From: Herbidospora solisilvae
GTDB taxonomy: Bacteria; Actinomycetota; Actinomycetes; Streptosporangiales; Streptosporangiaceae
Assembly (NCBI RefSeq): GCF_009901565.1
Contig: NZ_WXEW01000006.1
Location: 186,001 to 250,000, forward strand
Direction: 5' to 3'
Length of the DNA: 64,000 bases
The notes below the pieces were generated by a model, which worked only from the letters and a program-made list of their open reading frames with translations, was not told the DNA's origin and searched no databases. Shown piece after piece: positions 27,853 to 36,464 of this stretch. The position numbers were made by a program, and so were the translations under genes. Each line of letters begins with the position of its first letter. The first letter of the stretch is position 1.

Positions 27853-28730
27853 GCCTGACCTCTTGACGACGCGAGCCGTTTTCCACAGGGAGTGGCGAGC
27901 TGGGCGGCAACGTCGGTCCGGGCGGCGAAACTGGCGTGGCTCCCGGGTGGGCGGGCTCACGAGCGGCCGCCCAAGAGGATCACCGAAGCGATCGACATGC
28001 CGCCGACGAGCTGACCAGGCCGGCGGCAGCCTTTCCACAGGGCTTGGCCACGTCCCGCCAGACGTCAGTCGTGCGGACAAGACTGGCCCGAACCCGGGTG
28101 GGCGGGCCCCGGAGCGGCACCCGGCCCAAGATGCGCACCTCCCCAGCGGCCACTCCTCGCACACCTGACAACCCAGGCGACAGCCTCTCCACAGGGCTTG
28201 ACCACGTCCCGCCAGACGTCAGTCGTAAGGACAAGAGTGACCCCGAATCCGGGTGGGCGGGCCCCGGAAAGGCACCCAACCCAAGATGCGCACCTCCCAA
28301 GCGGCCAACTCCTCCCACACCTGACGACCAGGTTGGCGACGTACGTCCCTCAGGGCTTGGCAGTGTCCGCAGAGCCTCAGAAGCGCAGGCGAGTGCGAAC
28401 CCATCGCGAGTTTGGCGGGCCCCTGAACGGCAGCTCAGCCAGGGCGCGCACCGGAATCAGGTCCTCCGGGGCGGCCGAGGACGTCCACGTAGCGCATGGC
28501 GAGAGGGTGTTCGTGGTGGGACGTACACATCGCACCCCGCAACCAGGTCGCACACCACGGATGCAGCGACTCCTCGCCGACCTGACGACCCTGGCTCGCG
28601 GCCGAAGCCGGCGACAGCGTTTTCCACAAGGCTTGGTCCCCACGGGCGAAAGTGTCAGCCGCGCGGACGAAGATGACCTGGCCCCCGGGTGGGTGGGCCC
28701 CGACTTCAAGCGGCCGACATAGGGTTGCAT
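27853..28730. repeat. Noncoding block of degenerate ~155-bp tandem repeats
   Basis: From 27780 to 28935 I see no convincing gene. The block holds at least four or five degenerate copies of one unit. Each has a TTCCACAGGGCTTGG-like element (27889, 28031, 28185, a decayed copy at about 28345, and 28620) followed about 55 bp later by a GGGTGGGCGGGCCCC-like element (27945, 28096, 28251, 28409 and 28687). Copy spacing is 142-159 bp, then about 277 bp before the last, as if one unit has decayed or an insertion occurred. Open frames here shift between copies, so they are not protein repeats. Confidence 0.75.
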
Positions 28731-28858
28731 CGTCTTGATCGCCACACATGACCGCGTCCGTCGCAAAGGCCGAACGTCGAGCCCGCTCGTCCCCACGCGT
28801 CCCTATTGCCTCTTCGCGCCAAACTTCTCCGCCGTTTCGGCGGGCACCACGCGCGACC

Positions 28859-28931
28859 GGTTGGCGCCGGATGCGGCGAGGAATGAGCGGCGGGCGGTGC
28901 CGGGGTGGGCGGAGCCGTAACGGATGGAAAG
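28859..28931. repeat. Dispersed intergenic fold-back repeat, copy 1
   Basis: About 73 bp beginning GGTTGGCGCCGG and ending near GAGCCGTAACGG. It matches 31669-31741 with substitutions and small indels. It lies just beyond the 3' end of the response-regulator gene on the minus strand. Its ends can partly pair (GCCGG-x-x-x-CGGC with GCCGTAACGG). Confidence 0.6.
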
Positions 28932-28934
28932 ATT

Positions 28935-29579
28935 TCAGGGCCGGTGCCCGAGATAGGCCAGAACTGCGAGAACACGCCGGTGGTCGTCGGGCGCCGGGTC
29001 GAGGGCGAGCTTCAGGAAGATGCTGGAGATGTGTTTCTCCACCGCGCCCTCCGAGACGACCAGGCGGGCGGCGATGGCGCTGTTGGAGCGGCCTTCGGCC
29101 ATGAGGGCCAGGACCTCGGTCTCGCGGCCGGTCAGGCGTTCGTGGGGCAGCCGGCGGCGGCCCAGGAGTTGGACCACCACGTCCGGGTCGATCACCGCGC
29201 CCCCTGAGGCGACCCTCCTCACCGCGTCGAGGAACTCGGCCACTTCGGCCACCCGCTCCTTGAGCAGGTAGCCGACCGCCTGCGCGCCGGCGCCGAGCAG
29301 GTCGGTGGCGTAGCGCTCCTCGACATACTGCGACAACACCAGGATCGGGAAACCGGGGCGCCGCGACCGGATCTCCAGGGCGGCGCGCAGGCCCTCGTCG
29401 GTGTGGGAGGGGGGCATGCGCACGTCGACGACGGCCAGGTCAGGGTTGTGTACGTCGACCGCCTCGACCAGCGACGGGCCGTCGCCCACCGCGGCGACGG
29501 TCTCGATGCCGCCGTCGGCCAGGAGCCGGGACAGGCCCTCGCGCAGCAGCACCGAGTCTTCGGCGATCACGACACGCAT
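28935..29579 (-). CDS. Two-component response regulator, NarL/LuxR family
   Basis: A 214-residue protein. The receiver has ED at 7-8, phospho-acceptor Asp52 in AVVDVRMPP, and Lys in GYLLKERV. The LuxR helix-turn-helix is at about 148-205 (LTGRETEVLALMAEGRSNSAIA, EGAVEKHISSIFLKL). The start chosen is MRVVIAEDSVLLREG at 29579; longer in-frame extension overlaps the kinase gene. It begins 4 nt after the kinase stop. No transporter is adjacent, so the target is unknown. Confidence 0.93.
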   Translation of the reverse strand: MRVVIAEDSVLLREGLSRLLADGGIETVAAVGDGPSLVEAVDVHNPDLAVVDVRMPPSHTDEGLRAALEIRSRRPGFPILVLSQYVEERYATDLLGAGAQAVGYLLKERVAEVAEFLDAVRRVASGGAVIDPDVVVQLLGRRRLPHERLTGRETEVLALMAEGRSNSAIAARLVVSEGAVEKHISSIFLKLALDPAPDDHRRVLAVLAYLGHRP

Positions 29580-29583
29580 GCCG

Positions 29584-30867
29584 TCACCATACGCAGGGCA
29601 GCTCGGCCCTGATGAGGGTGGGACCTCCGGGCGGGCTGTCGACGGTGAGGACGCCGTCGATGGTGGCCGCCCGGTCGGCCAGGCCGTTGAGGCCCCCACC
29701 TGGGCGGACGACGGCTCCCCCGACGCCGTTGTCGGCGATCTCGACGACGACCCTGTCGGCCGCTCTGCTCACTTTCACCTTCGCCTCGGTGGCCTCCGAG
29801 TATTTGGCCATGTTGGTGAGGGCCTCCGCCACGACGAAGTAGGCGATGCTCTCGACGGCGGCCGGGGGGCGGTCGGTGATCTCGACGGTGACCTCGACCC
29901 GCACGGGGGCGCGGGCGGCCAGGGACGAGAGGGCGGCGTCCAGGCCCCTGTCGGTGAGGATGGCCGGGTAGATGCCTCGGGCCAGGTCTCTGAGCTCGGC
30001 TATCGCCGCTTTCGCGCCCGCCGCGGCGCTCTCGACCAGGATTCTGGCCTGTACGGGGTCGTCGTCGAACTTGGCCTGGGCGCGGCCCAGATCGAGGGCG
30101 ACCGACAGGAGGCGCTGCTGGGCGCCGTCGTGGAGGTCGCGTTCGATGCGGCGGCGTTCGGCCTCGGCGGCGTTCACGCCCCGGGCCCGGCTGGCCCTCA
30201 GATCCTCGTTGCGGGCCAGGAGCAGCGTGCGGTCATCGGTGCCCAGGAGCGCCCGCGCCACCCAGCCGTGGGCCAGTGCGGCGCCTCTGAGGGCGTACAG
30301 GGACGCGACCAGGGAGACCACGCCGACCAGCATGACCAGCACGGCCTCCGGGACGGTCGACACCTCGACGAACCAGGCCGTCATGGTGCGGTCGGTCAGG
30401 ACGAGCGGCAACGGGAGGGCGAGGAGCTCCAGGCCCAGCGACCACAGGCCGAAGACGACGAAGAACTCCAGCAGGCCCAGGGGGCAGAGCAGCAGGACGT
30501 AGCCGAGGTCCTTCCAGGTGGCCGGGTCGACGAAGAGCCACCGCAGGTGGGCGTAGAGGCCGCCGTCGGGGCGGGGGCGGTAGGGGTCGGGGATGTCGAC
30601 ACCGAGCGTCCAGCGCACGAACCGGCGCTCCGCGAAGGCAACGGCCCGCCAGAGCAGGATCAGCACCGCCAGCATGGGCAGCCCGACCCAGATCAGGACC
30701 AGGACCAGCGAGAGCGGCAACGCCAGGCCCAGGCCGACGAAACAGGCGGTGCCCACGGCGGGGGCGACGACGAAGTAGGGCGCCGCCTTCCACGTGACCG
30801 GGTCGACGGCGATGCCCAGGGGGCCCCATGGGCCGAAGGGGACCCTGTCCCGCAACCTTCGCTCCAT
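29584..30867 (-). CDS. Sensor histidine kinase with duplicated membrane sensor
   Basis: A 427-residue kinase. The membrane part (1-200) has two similar halves, starting VDPVTWKAAPYFVVAP and VDPATWKDLGYVLLLC, each with two TM helices. This fits the Sensor (PF13796-type) domain of actinomycete kinases. His246 in RRIERDLHDGAQQRLLS is the phospho-acceptor. A C-terminal HATPase_c has EALTNMAKYS, IADNGVGGA and GLNGLADRAATI. It is paired with the response regulator 4 nt downstream. Confidence 0.92.
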   Translation of the reverse strand: MERRLRDRVPFGPWGPLGIAVDPVTWKAAPYFVVAPAVGTACFVGLGLALPLSLVLVLIWVGLPMLAVLILLWRAVAFAERRFVRWTLGVDIPDPYRPRPDGGLYAHLRWLFVDPATWKDLGYVLLLCPLGLLEFFVVFGLWSLGLELLALPLPLVLTDRTMTAWFVEVSTVPEAVLVMLVGVVSLVASLYALRGAALAHGWVARALLGTDDRTLLLARNEDLRASRARGVNAAEAERRRIERDLHDGAQQRLLSVALDLGRAQAKFDDDPVQARILVESAAAGAKAAIAELRDLARGIYPAILTDRGLDAALSSLAARAPVRVEVTVEITDRPPAAVESIAYFVVAEALTNMAKYSEATEAKVKVSRAADRVVVEIADNGVGGAVVRPGGGLNGLADRAATIDGVLTVDSPPGGPTLIRAELPCVW

Positions 30868-31154
30868 GCGTCGAGGATGCCAAAGTGCAGGCCGCCGAGG
30901 GTATGGAGCGAACGGGGTGGGGCTAACCCCCCGATTTGCCCCTTGATGTCAGACATGACCGCGACGGATCCCTTTGCTCCTGGAAACGGGTCCGGTCTCA
31001 CGGCGGCCGGCGTAGCCGCACCGCCCTCCAGGGCGCATAGGCGTATACCGCCCTGCCGGGCGGCTGTGCAGCCAGGACGAAGCGATGAAGGTCAGTGCCG
31101 AACCGAGATCCTCTTCTCCTTCTGTGCCGATCTCCGCGGCTTGACAATCGGTCC

Positions 31155-31631
31155 ATGAGCGATCGTTCCGGCCTCTTACTCGGGCTGCCGTTCTTGGTGA
31201 TGACCGTGGCCGCGTGTGTGCCCGTTCTCGGCGACCCCATGCCGCGGCCCGTGGGGCTCGGCCTGGCCGACGACGGCCGGGTCAAGGTGGTGGTCGCGTT
31301 GTGTCCCGGTGAACGGATCGCGTCGGTGACGGTGAGCGACTGGATGACGTCGACGCCGGTGTGGCGGGTCTCCCGGCCGTCGGGGCCCGGTGACCGGATC
31401 ACGGTCGGCGACTCGCGGGGGTTCGCGACGGTCGACATACCGATGACCACGCCCCTGCCGGAGATCTTCAATGTGTCGGTCGGCCTGACGGACGGGCTCG
31501 GCTTCGGGTCCGCTTCCACCGTCGAGGAGATCGGCCGGGCGGGCGCGCGTATGGGGGTCTTCATGGACGCCGACGGGAACACCGTCACCGAGGACGAGTT
31601 CCGGGAGCGGGTGGCCGGCGAATACTGCTGA
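31155..31631 (+). CDS. Small putative lipoprotein, unknown function
   Basis: A 158-residue protein. The N terminus MSDRSGLLLGLPFLVMTVAAC looks like a type II signal with lipobox V-A-A-C (Cys21). The mature part is beta-rich (VKVVVALCPGERIASVTVS) with an EF-hand-like acidic stretch near the end (MDADGNTVTEDEFRERV), which has the D-x-D-G-N spacing of calcium loops. The start at 31155 is chosen because the upstream open frame is not signal-like. The 287-bp gap before it has no other gene. Confidence 0.65.
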   Translation: MSDRSGLLLGLPFLVMTVAACVPVLGDPMPRPVGLGLADDGRVKVVVALCPGERIASVTVSDWMTSTPVWRVSRPSGPGDRITVGDSRGFATVDIPMTTPLPEIFNVSVGLTDGLGFGSASTVEEIGRAGARMGVFMDADGNTVTEDEFRERVAGEYC

Positions 31632-31668
31632 TCGCATGGCGTCGTCGCGGCGATGGGCGGGCGCGGCC

Positions 31669-31741
31669 GGTTGGCGCCGGTTACGGCGGGATTCGGGGGC
31701 GGCGGGCGGGGCAGGGTGGGCGAGAGCCGTAACGGAAGCAA
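31669..31741. repeat. Dispersed intergenic fold-back repeat, copy 2
   Basis: Begins GGTTGGCGCCGGTTACGGC and ends GAGCCGTAACGGAAGC. The first and last parts are complementary (CCGTTACGGC-like pair), so it can fold on itself. It resembles 28859-28931 and directly precedes the rho terminator. Confidence 0.6.
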
Positions 31742-31743
31742 GA

Positions 31744-31776
31744 AAAAAGACCCCGGACGGGGTCCGGGGTCTTTTT
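31744..31776. terminator. Bidirectional intrinsic terminator beyond rho
   Basis: AAAAAGACCCCGGAC and GTCCGGGGTCTTTTT form a perfect 15-bp stem with a GGG loop. The T and A runs at the ends allow it to act for rho on the minus strand and the lipoprotein gene on the plus strand. This is the best intrinsic terminator in the window. Confidence 0.92.
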
Positions 31777-31819
31777 CCCGGCGATCGCGGAGATCGCCGT
31801 GTGAGCTTCAGGTCAAGGG

Positions 31820-33778
31820 CTAGTCGCGGTCGTTGCTGACGGTGGTCTTCTGGACCTGCATCAGGAACTCGACGTTGCTCTTGGTCTCCTTCATCTTCTC
31901 CAGGAGGAGCTCCAGGGCCTGCTGCATGTCGAGTGCGTGGAGCACGCGGCGCAGCTTCCAGATGACCTGGAGTTCGTCCTTGCCCATGAGGATCTCTTCC
32001 TTGCGGGTGCCGGACGCGTCGACGTCGACCGCGGGGAAGATGCGCTTGTCGGCCAGGGAGCGGTTGAGCTTGAGCTCCATGTTGCCGGTGCCCTTGAACT
32101 CCTCGAAGATGACCTCGTCCATCTTCGAGCCGGTCTCGACCAGGGCCGTCGCCAGGATCGTCAGCGAGCCGCCGTTCTCGATGTTGCGGGCGGCGCCGAA
32201 GAAGCGCTTGGGCGGGTAGAGGGCCGTGGAGTCGACACCACCCGACAGGATGCGGCCCGACGCGGGGGCGGCCAGGTTGTAGGCGCGGCCCAGGCGGGTG
32301 ATCGAGTCGAGCAGGACGACCACGTCGTGGCCCAGCTCCACGAGGCGCTTGGCGCGCTCGATGGCCAGCTCGGCGACGGTGGTGTGGTCTTCGGCCGGGC
32401 GGTCGAAGGTCGAGTGGATGACCTCGCCCTTGACCGACCGCTGCATGTCGGTGACCTCTTCCGGACGCTCGTCCACAAGGACGACCATCAGGTGGCACTC
32501 GGGGTTGTTGCGGGTGATCGCGTTGGCGATGGCCTGGAGGACCATCGTCTTGCCGGCCTTCGGCGGCGACACGATCAGGCCGCGCTGGCCCTTGCCGATC
32601 GGGCTGACCAGGTCGATGATCCGCGTGGTCATGATGTTGGGCTCGGTCTCCAGCCGCAGGCGCTCCTGCGGGTAGAGGGGCGTGAGCTTGTTGAAGTCGG
32701 GGCGCTGGCGGGCCTGCTCGGGCTCCATGCCGTTGACGGTGTCGAGGCGGACCAGCGCGTTGAACTTCTCGCGGCGCTCGCCGTCGCGCGGCTGGCGGAC
32801 GGCGCCGGTGATGACGTCGCCCTTGCGCAGGCCGTTGCGGCGGATCTGGGCCAGCGAGACGTAGACGTCGTTGGCGCCGGGCAGGTAGCCGCTGGTGCGG
32901 ACGAACGCGTAGTTGTCGAGGATGTCGAGGATGCCGGCGATCGGGATCAGGACGTCGTCGTCGCTGACCACGGGCTCGCTGGCGTCGCCGAAACGGTCGC
33001 GGCCGCGGCGGTTGCGCTCGCGGAAGCGGCCACGACGGCCGCGCGGGTCGTCGTCCTGCGGGCCGCCCTGGCCGGGACCGCCCTGGTTCTGGCCCTGGTC
33101 CTGGCGGGTGTCCTGCTGGCGGTCCTGGCGGTTGTCCTGGCGGTCGTTGCGGCCCCCACGGTCGCCACGCTCGTTGCGGTCGCCCCGGTCCTGACGGTCC
33201 TGGCGGTCACCGCGCTCGCTGCGGTCCTGACGGTCGCCGCGGTCCTGGCGGTCGCCACGGTCGCCGCGCTCACGGCGCTCGCCGCGCTCCCCGCGGCCAC
33301 GGCGCTCGCGGCGGTCGCCGCGCTGCTCACGGCCTTCGGACGGGGCCTCGGACTGCTCCACGACGGTCGGGGTCGTCTGCACCGTAGGCTCGAGGGATGC
33401 CGGCGGGGCGGATTCGACACGCTCTGCGGGAGCCTCGGCCGGGGCCTCGGCGGGCGCCGCGGCGGCGGCGCGGGAGGAACGTTCCCGACGGGCTCGGGCG
33501 GGCCGCTCAGCCGGGGCGGCTTCCGCCTTGGGCTCGCTCTTGGGCTCGGGCTTGCTCTCCGCGGCGGGCTGCGCCGCCGCCCCCTGCTTCTCCTGGATGG
33601 CCGCGATGAGCTGGCTCTTCCGCATACGGCCGGTGCCGCTGATGCCGAGACCGGAGGCCATCGCCTGCAGTTCGGGGAGCACCATGGCCGACAGGCCGGT
33701 GCCGGAGCGGCGACGGCGCGCGGTCGTGGGGGCGTCGCCGACGGGTGCGTCGGCGAGGAGTTCGGTGGTGTCGCTCAA
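31820..33778 (-). CDS. rho: Transcription termination factor Rho
   Basis: A 652-residue hexameric RNA translocase. Rho_N helices are at about 30-65. Then comes a long disordered insert (about 66-265), first Ala/Pro/Glu-rich and then a run of R-G-D, R-Q-D and R-E-R units. The OB-fold RNA-binding domain is at about 275-345 ([20 protein letters not shown]), and the RecA-like ATPase has Walker [12 protein letters not shown] (about 404) and a Q loop. The start is TTG at 33778 with AAGGA 7 nt upstream. The insert is typical of high-GC actinomycetes and makes the protein about 230 residues longer than the E. coli enzyme. Confidence 0.96.
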   Translation of the reverse strand: MSDTTELLADAPVGDAPTTARRRRSGTGLSAMVLPELQAMASGLGISGTGRMRKSQLIAAIQEKQGAAAQPAAESKPEPKSEPKAEAAPAERPARARRERSSRAAAAAPAEAPAEAPAERVESAPPASLEPTVQTTPTVVEQSEAPSEGREQRGDRRERRGRGERGERRERGDRGDRQDRGDRQDRSERGDRQDRQDRGDRNERGDRGGRNDRQDNRQDRQQDTRQDQGQNQGGPGQGGPQDDDPRGRRGRFRERNRRGRDRFGDASEPVVSDDDVLIPIAGILDILDNYAFVRTSGYLPGANDVYVSLAQIRRNGLRKGDVITGAVRQPRDGERREKFNALVRLDTVNGMEPEQARQRPDFNKLTPLYPQERLRLETEPNIMTTRIIDLVSPIGKGQRGLIVSPPKAGKTMVLQAIANAITRNNPECHLMVVLVDERPEEVTDMQRSVKGEVIHSTFDRPAEDHTTVAELAIERAKRLVELGHDVVVLLDSITRLGRAYNLAAPASGRILSGGVDSTALYPPKRFFGAARNIENGGSLTILATALVETGSKMDEVIFEEFKGTGNMELKLNRSLADKRIFPAVDVDASGTRKEEILMGKDELQVIWKLRRVLHALDMQQALELLLEKMKETKSNVEFLMQVQKTTVSNDRD

Positions 33779-34176
33779 CTAAGGGTCCTTCCCAGGGGTC
33801 GGGCGCCGGACTGTCTGATTCCGCCGTCCCGGTTATGCGACCCGGCGGGACAGACCGGGTCGGGCTTCGTGGATCTCGTGCGGTCGAGCCGGGTGCCGAG
33901 AATCACGAGCGGCAGGCTTCCAGGGGAGACCCCCTGGGATGCCACGACCGACCAGATGTCGAGGTGGCTCGAACGCGCATGTCTCCGAACACGCCACCCC
34001 CTGCCGCGTCGGCGGATGGAGGAGGTGAGTTCAGGGAAATCGCCACGGCGGCTTCGGCTGTGCGAGGAACCGCGATGTACGAATGACAAGCACGCACCCA
34101 ACACGGGGGCACCTGGTGCGGCTATCAGCCTAACATCACCGGCGCACACAGCTATTCCCTGAAGGTCGAAGAGGCA
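33779..34176 (-). promoter_or_regulatory. Long rho leader region without a convincing gene
   Basis: About 400 bp between the thrB stop and the rho TTG start. Reading the minus strand, a TAGGCT -10-like hexamer lies at 34127-34132, which would give a leader of about 340 nt. Within it 33920-33937 forms CCAGGGG-AGAC-CCCCTGG. Short open frames here have no shared features with known proteins. A long leader would suit autoregulation of rho, but the -35 element is weak and this is inference. Confidence 0.4.
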
Positions 34177-35073
34177 TCAGCGTGTCTCGGGAAACTGAAC
34201 GGTCGCACCGGAAGGGTCGACGTTCAGTGGCTGGATTTGCCAGTCGATACCCACTTCGGGCTCGATCAAATCCTGCGTATCCGGCGTGGAAAACGCAAGA
34301 ACCGTGGGACCCGCTCCCGAAACGACCGCGGGGACCCCTTTCGACCGCAGACGTTCTACCAGATCGGCGGTCCGCGGCATGGCGGGCGCGCGGTATCGCT
34401 GGTGGAGACGGTCTTCGGTGGCGGCCAGCAGCACCGAGCCGTCCGGCTCGGCGGTCAGCGCGGCGACCAGCAGCGCGGCCCGGCCCGCGTTCGCGGCGGC
34501 GTCGGAATGCGGGACTTGATCCGGAAGAAGCCCGCGTGCCTCTTCTGTGGACAACCGGAACGGGGGTATCAGGACCACCGGCCGGATGCCGGGGTGGGGA
34601 ACGAGCCTGCGCACCCCGGAGTCCCAGGAGATCGTCAGCCCGCCGCGCAGGCAGGGCGCGACGTTGTCGGGGTGGCCCTCGATGGCGGTGGCCAGCGCGA
34701 GGGTCTTGTCGTCGTCGAAGACCGCGCCCGACAGCCGCTCGGCCAGCGCGCGGGCGGCCAGGATGCCGGCCACGATCGCGGCCGACGACGAGCCCAGGCC
34801 GCGCGCGTGGGGGATCCGGTTGACGCAGGTCAGCCGGATCCCTTCGGGCTGCGCGACGCCGATCTCGTCGAAGGTGCGGCGCATCGTCCGCACGATCAGG
34901 TGCCCCTCGCCGGTGTCGACCTCCCCGGCTCCCTCGCCTTCGACCTCGACGGCCGTCGGGTGACCCCCAATCGAGGCCGTCACCTCGTCGTGGAGGTCGA
35001 GGGCCAGGCCGAGGGTGTCGAATCCGGGGCCGAGGTTGGCGCTGGTCGCCGGTGTGCGCACCAGAACGGTCAA
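34177..35073 (-). CDS. thrB: Homoserine kinase
   Basis: A 298-residue GHMP-family kinase that phosphorylates homoserine for threonine synthesis. Motif 1 is TPATSANLGPGFDTLGLAL near the N terminus, motif 2 (ATP loop) is PHARGLGSSSAAIVAG, and motif 3 is VVSGAGPTVLAF near residue 260. The start is a TTG at 35073 with GGGAG 7 nt upstream. The thrC stop lies 130 bp before it; a duplicated mini-ORF fills the gap. Confidence 0.95.
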   Translation of the reverse strand: MTVLVRTPATSANLGPGFDTLGLALDLHDEVTASIGGHPTAVEVEGEGAGEVDTGEGHLIVRTMRRTFDEIGVAQPEGIRLTCVNRIPHARGLGSSSAAIVAGILAARALAERLSGAVFDDDKTLALATAIEGHPDNVAPCLRGGLTISWDSGVRRLVPHPGIRPVVLIPPFRLSTEEARGLLPDQVPHSDAAANAGRAALLVAALTAEPDGSVLLAATEDRLHQRYRAPAMPRTADLVERLRSKGVPAVVSGAGPTVLAFSTPDTQDLIEPEVGIDWQIQPLNVDPSGATVQFPETR

Positions 35074-35089
35074 AGGGTGCTCCCGCAGA

Positions 35090-35206
35090 TCAGGCGAGTT
35101 CGAGTGCGGCCGCCGCCGCGTAGGCGTCGATCGGGATGGTCACGGGCGCGGGACCACCGAGATCTGCCGTCACCACAGGGTGGGTCTTTCGCATTCCGCG
35201 CCTCAT
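35090..35206 (-). CDS. 38-codon mini-ORF duplicating the threonine synthase tail
   Basis: Starts at an ATG that overlaps the thrC stop as ATGA and encodes 38 residues: [18 protein letters not shown], then [18 protein letters not shown] and LA. The last 19 residues are identical to the C terminus of threonine synthase, and the preceding K-x-x-P and L/I-x-G positions also align. It ends 16 nt before the thrB start. Either it is translated as a tiny independent protein, or it only couples translation between thrC and thrB. Confidence 0.5.
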   Translation of the reverse strand: MRRGMRKTHPVVTADLGGPAPVTIPIDAYAAAAALELA

Positions 35207-35265
35207 GCCAGTTCCAGTGCGGCCGCCGCCGCGTAGGCGTCGATCGGGATGGTCACGGGCGCGGG
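35097..35265. repeat. Direct repeat from duplication of the thrC 3' end
   Basis: 35097-35152 and 35210-35265 are 56 bp each and differ at one base (35102 versus 35215), 113 bp apart. Weaker similarity continues about 30 bp further upstream in both copies (CCGAGATC, GGGTCTTTC). The reading frame and stop codon are kept in both copies. Confidence 0.9.
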
Positions 35266-36246
35266 CGCGCCCGAGATCGCCCAATCAGGGTCTTTCAACC
35301 CGTTGCCGGTGACCGTGCAGACCACCCGCTGGCCCGGCTGGAGCAGGCCCTGCTCGTGGGCCTGGAGCAGGCCGGCGACGCTGGCGGCCGAGGCGAGCTC
35401 GACGAACACGCCCTCGCCCTGGGCCAGCAGCTTGTAGGCGGCGGCGATCTGGCGGTCGGTGACCGCCTGGATCACGCCGCCCGACTCGTCGCGGGCCGCC
35501 TCGGCGAGCTTCCACGACGCCGGGTTGCCGATGCGGATGGCGGTGGCGATGGTGTGGGGGTGGGTGACCGGCGAGCCGTTGACGATCGGCGCCGAACCGC
35601 TGGCCTGGAAGCCGAACATCTTCGGCGGCTTCGCGGCGTATTCCTGGTAGCCCATCCAGTAGGCGGAGATGTTGCCCGCGTTGCCGACCGGGATGCAGTG
35701 GACGTCGGGCGCGGCGCCCAGGGCGTCGACGATCTCGAAGGCGGCCGTCTTCTGGCCCTGGAGGCGGTGCGGATTCACCGAGTTGACCAGCGCGATCGGG
35801 TAGTTCTCGGCGAGCTTCTTGGTCATCTCGAGGCAGTCGTCGAAGGACCCCTCGACCTGGAGCAGCTTCGCGCCGTGGACGAGCGCCTGGGCCAGCTTGC
35901 CCATCGCGATCTTGCCGCGCGGCACGAGCACGGCGCAGGTGAGCCCGGCGCGCACGGCGTAGGCCGCCGCCGAGGCCGAGGTGTTGCCGGTGGAGGCGCA
36001 GATGACGGCCTGGGCGCCCTCTTCGACGGCCTTGCTGATGGCCACGGTCATGCCGCGGTCTTTGAAGCTGCCCGTCGGGTTGAGACCCTCGACCTTGAGG
36101 TACACCTCGCAGCCGACCAGCGCGGAGACCTTCGGCGCCGGCACCAGCGGCGTGCCGCCTTCGAGAAGGGTGACCACGGGCGTCGTCGCGCTCACGGGAA
36201 GCCGGTCGCGGTATTCCTCGATGAGTCCACGCCAAACCCTGGACAT
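35203..36246 (-). CDS. thrC: Threonine synthase
   Basis: A 347-residue PLP enzyme that converts O-phosphohomoserine to threonine. The PLP lysine is Lys62 in [10 protein letters not shown]. The substrate loop is [14 protein letters not shown] and the phosphate cup is [13 protein letters not shown]. The start chosen is [16 protein letters not shown], typical for actinobacteria; an in-frame ATG 18 nt upstream (36264) is unlikely. The genes upstream (hom, lysA) are separated by a 9-10-kb island instead of being adjacent. Confidence 0.96.
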   Translation of the reverse strand: MSRVWRGLIEEYRDRLPVSATTPVVTLLEGGTPLVPAPKVSALVGCEVYLKVEGLNPTGSFKDRGMTVAISKAVEEGAQAVICASTGNTSASAAAYAVRAGLTCAVLVPRGKIAMGKLAQALVHGAKLLQVEGSFDDCLEMTKKLAENYPIALVNSVNPHRLQGQKTAAFEIVDALGAAPDVHCIPVGNAGNISAYWMGYQEYAAKPPKMFGFQASGSAPIVNGSPVTHPHTIATAIRIGNPASWKLAEAARDESGGVIQAVTDRQIAAAYKLLAQGEGVFVELASAASVAGLLQAHEQGLLQPGQRVVCTVTGNGLKDPDWAISGAPAPVTIPIDAYAAAAALELA

Positions 36247-36464
36247 GCGGATCCTCCATGTCACCTGCGTTATCGGGCACCGAGTCTACGGGCAAACGTT
36301 CGAGATCCGGGATTCGGCGTCCGCCAGGTGGGACGACCACCCGAATACGGGGTAGCGCGCCCTTTTTGTCCGCCTAATACGCTCTCAGGAATCTGCCAGG
36401 GAGGTTGACTATTGTCGATCACCGTTCCGCAGCAGACCGGCGTACGCGTGAAGGAGATGGCATC

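Noticed and set aside
27936-28676. Open frames in the tandem-repeat block
   Set aside because: The frame changes from one repeat to the next and there is no conserved translation, so the repeats are DNA-level.
27853-28730. CRISPR array
   Set aside because: Repeats are degenerate, about 155 bp apart and much too long; no cas gene is nearby.
30868-31154. Gene between the kinase and the lipoprotein
   Set aside because: Open frames here are short, lack ribosome sites and have no recognisable features.
31937-34162. Plus-strand open frame opposite rho
   Set aside because: Its Val/Ala/Leu-rich middle is the mirror of the R-G-D repeats in Rho, so it is a codon artefact.
34540-34556. TTGTCCACA-type DnaA box
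   Set aside because: A single match inside thrB on the reverse strand, which is expected by chance; no cluster.
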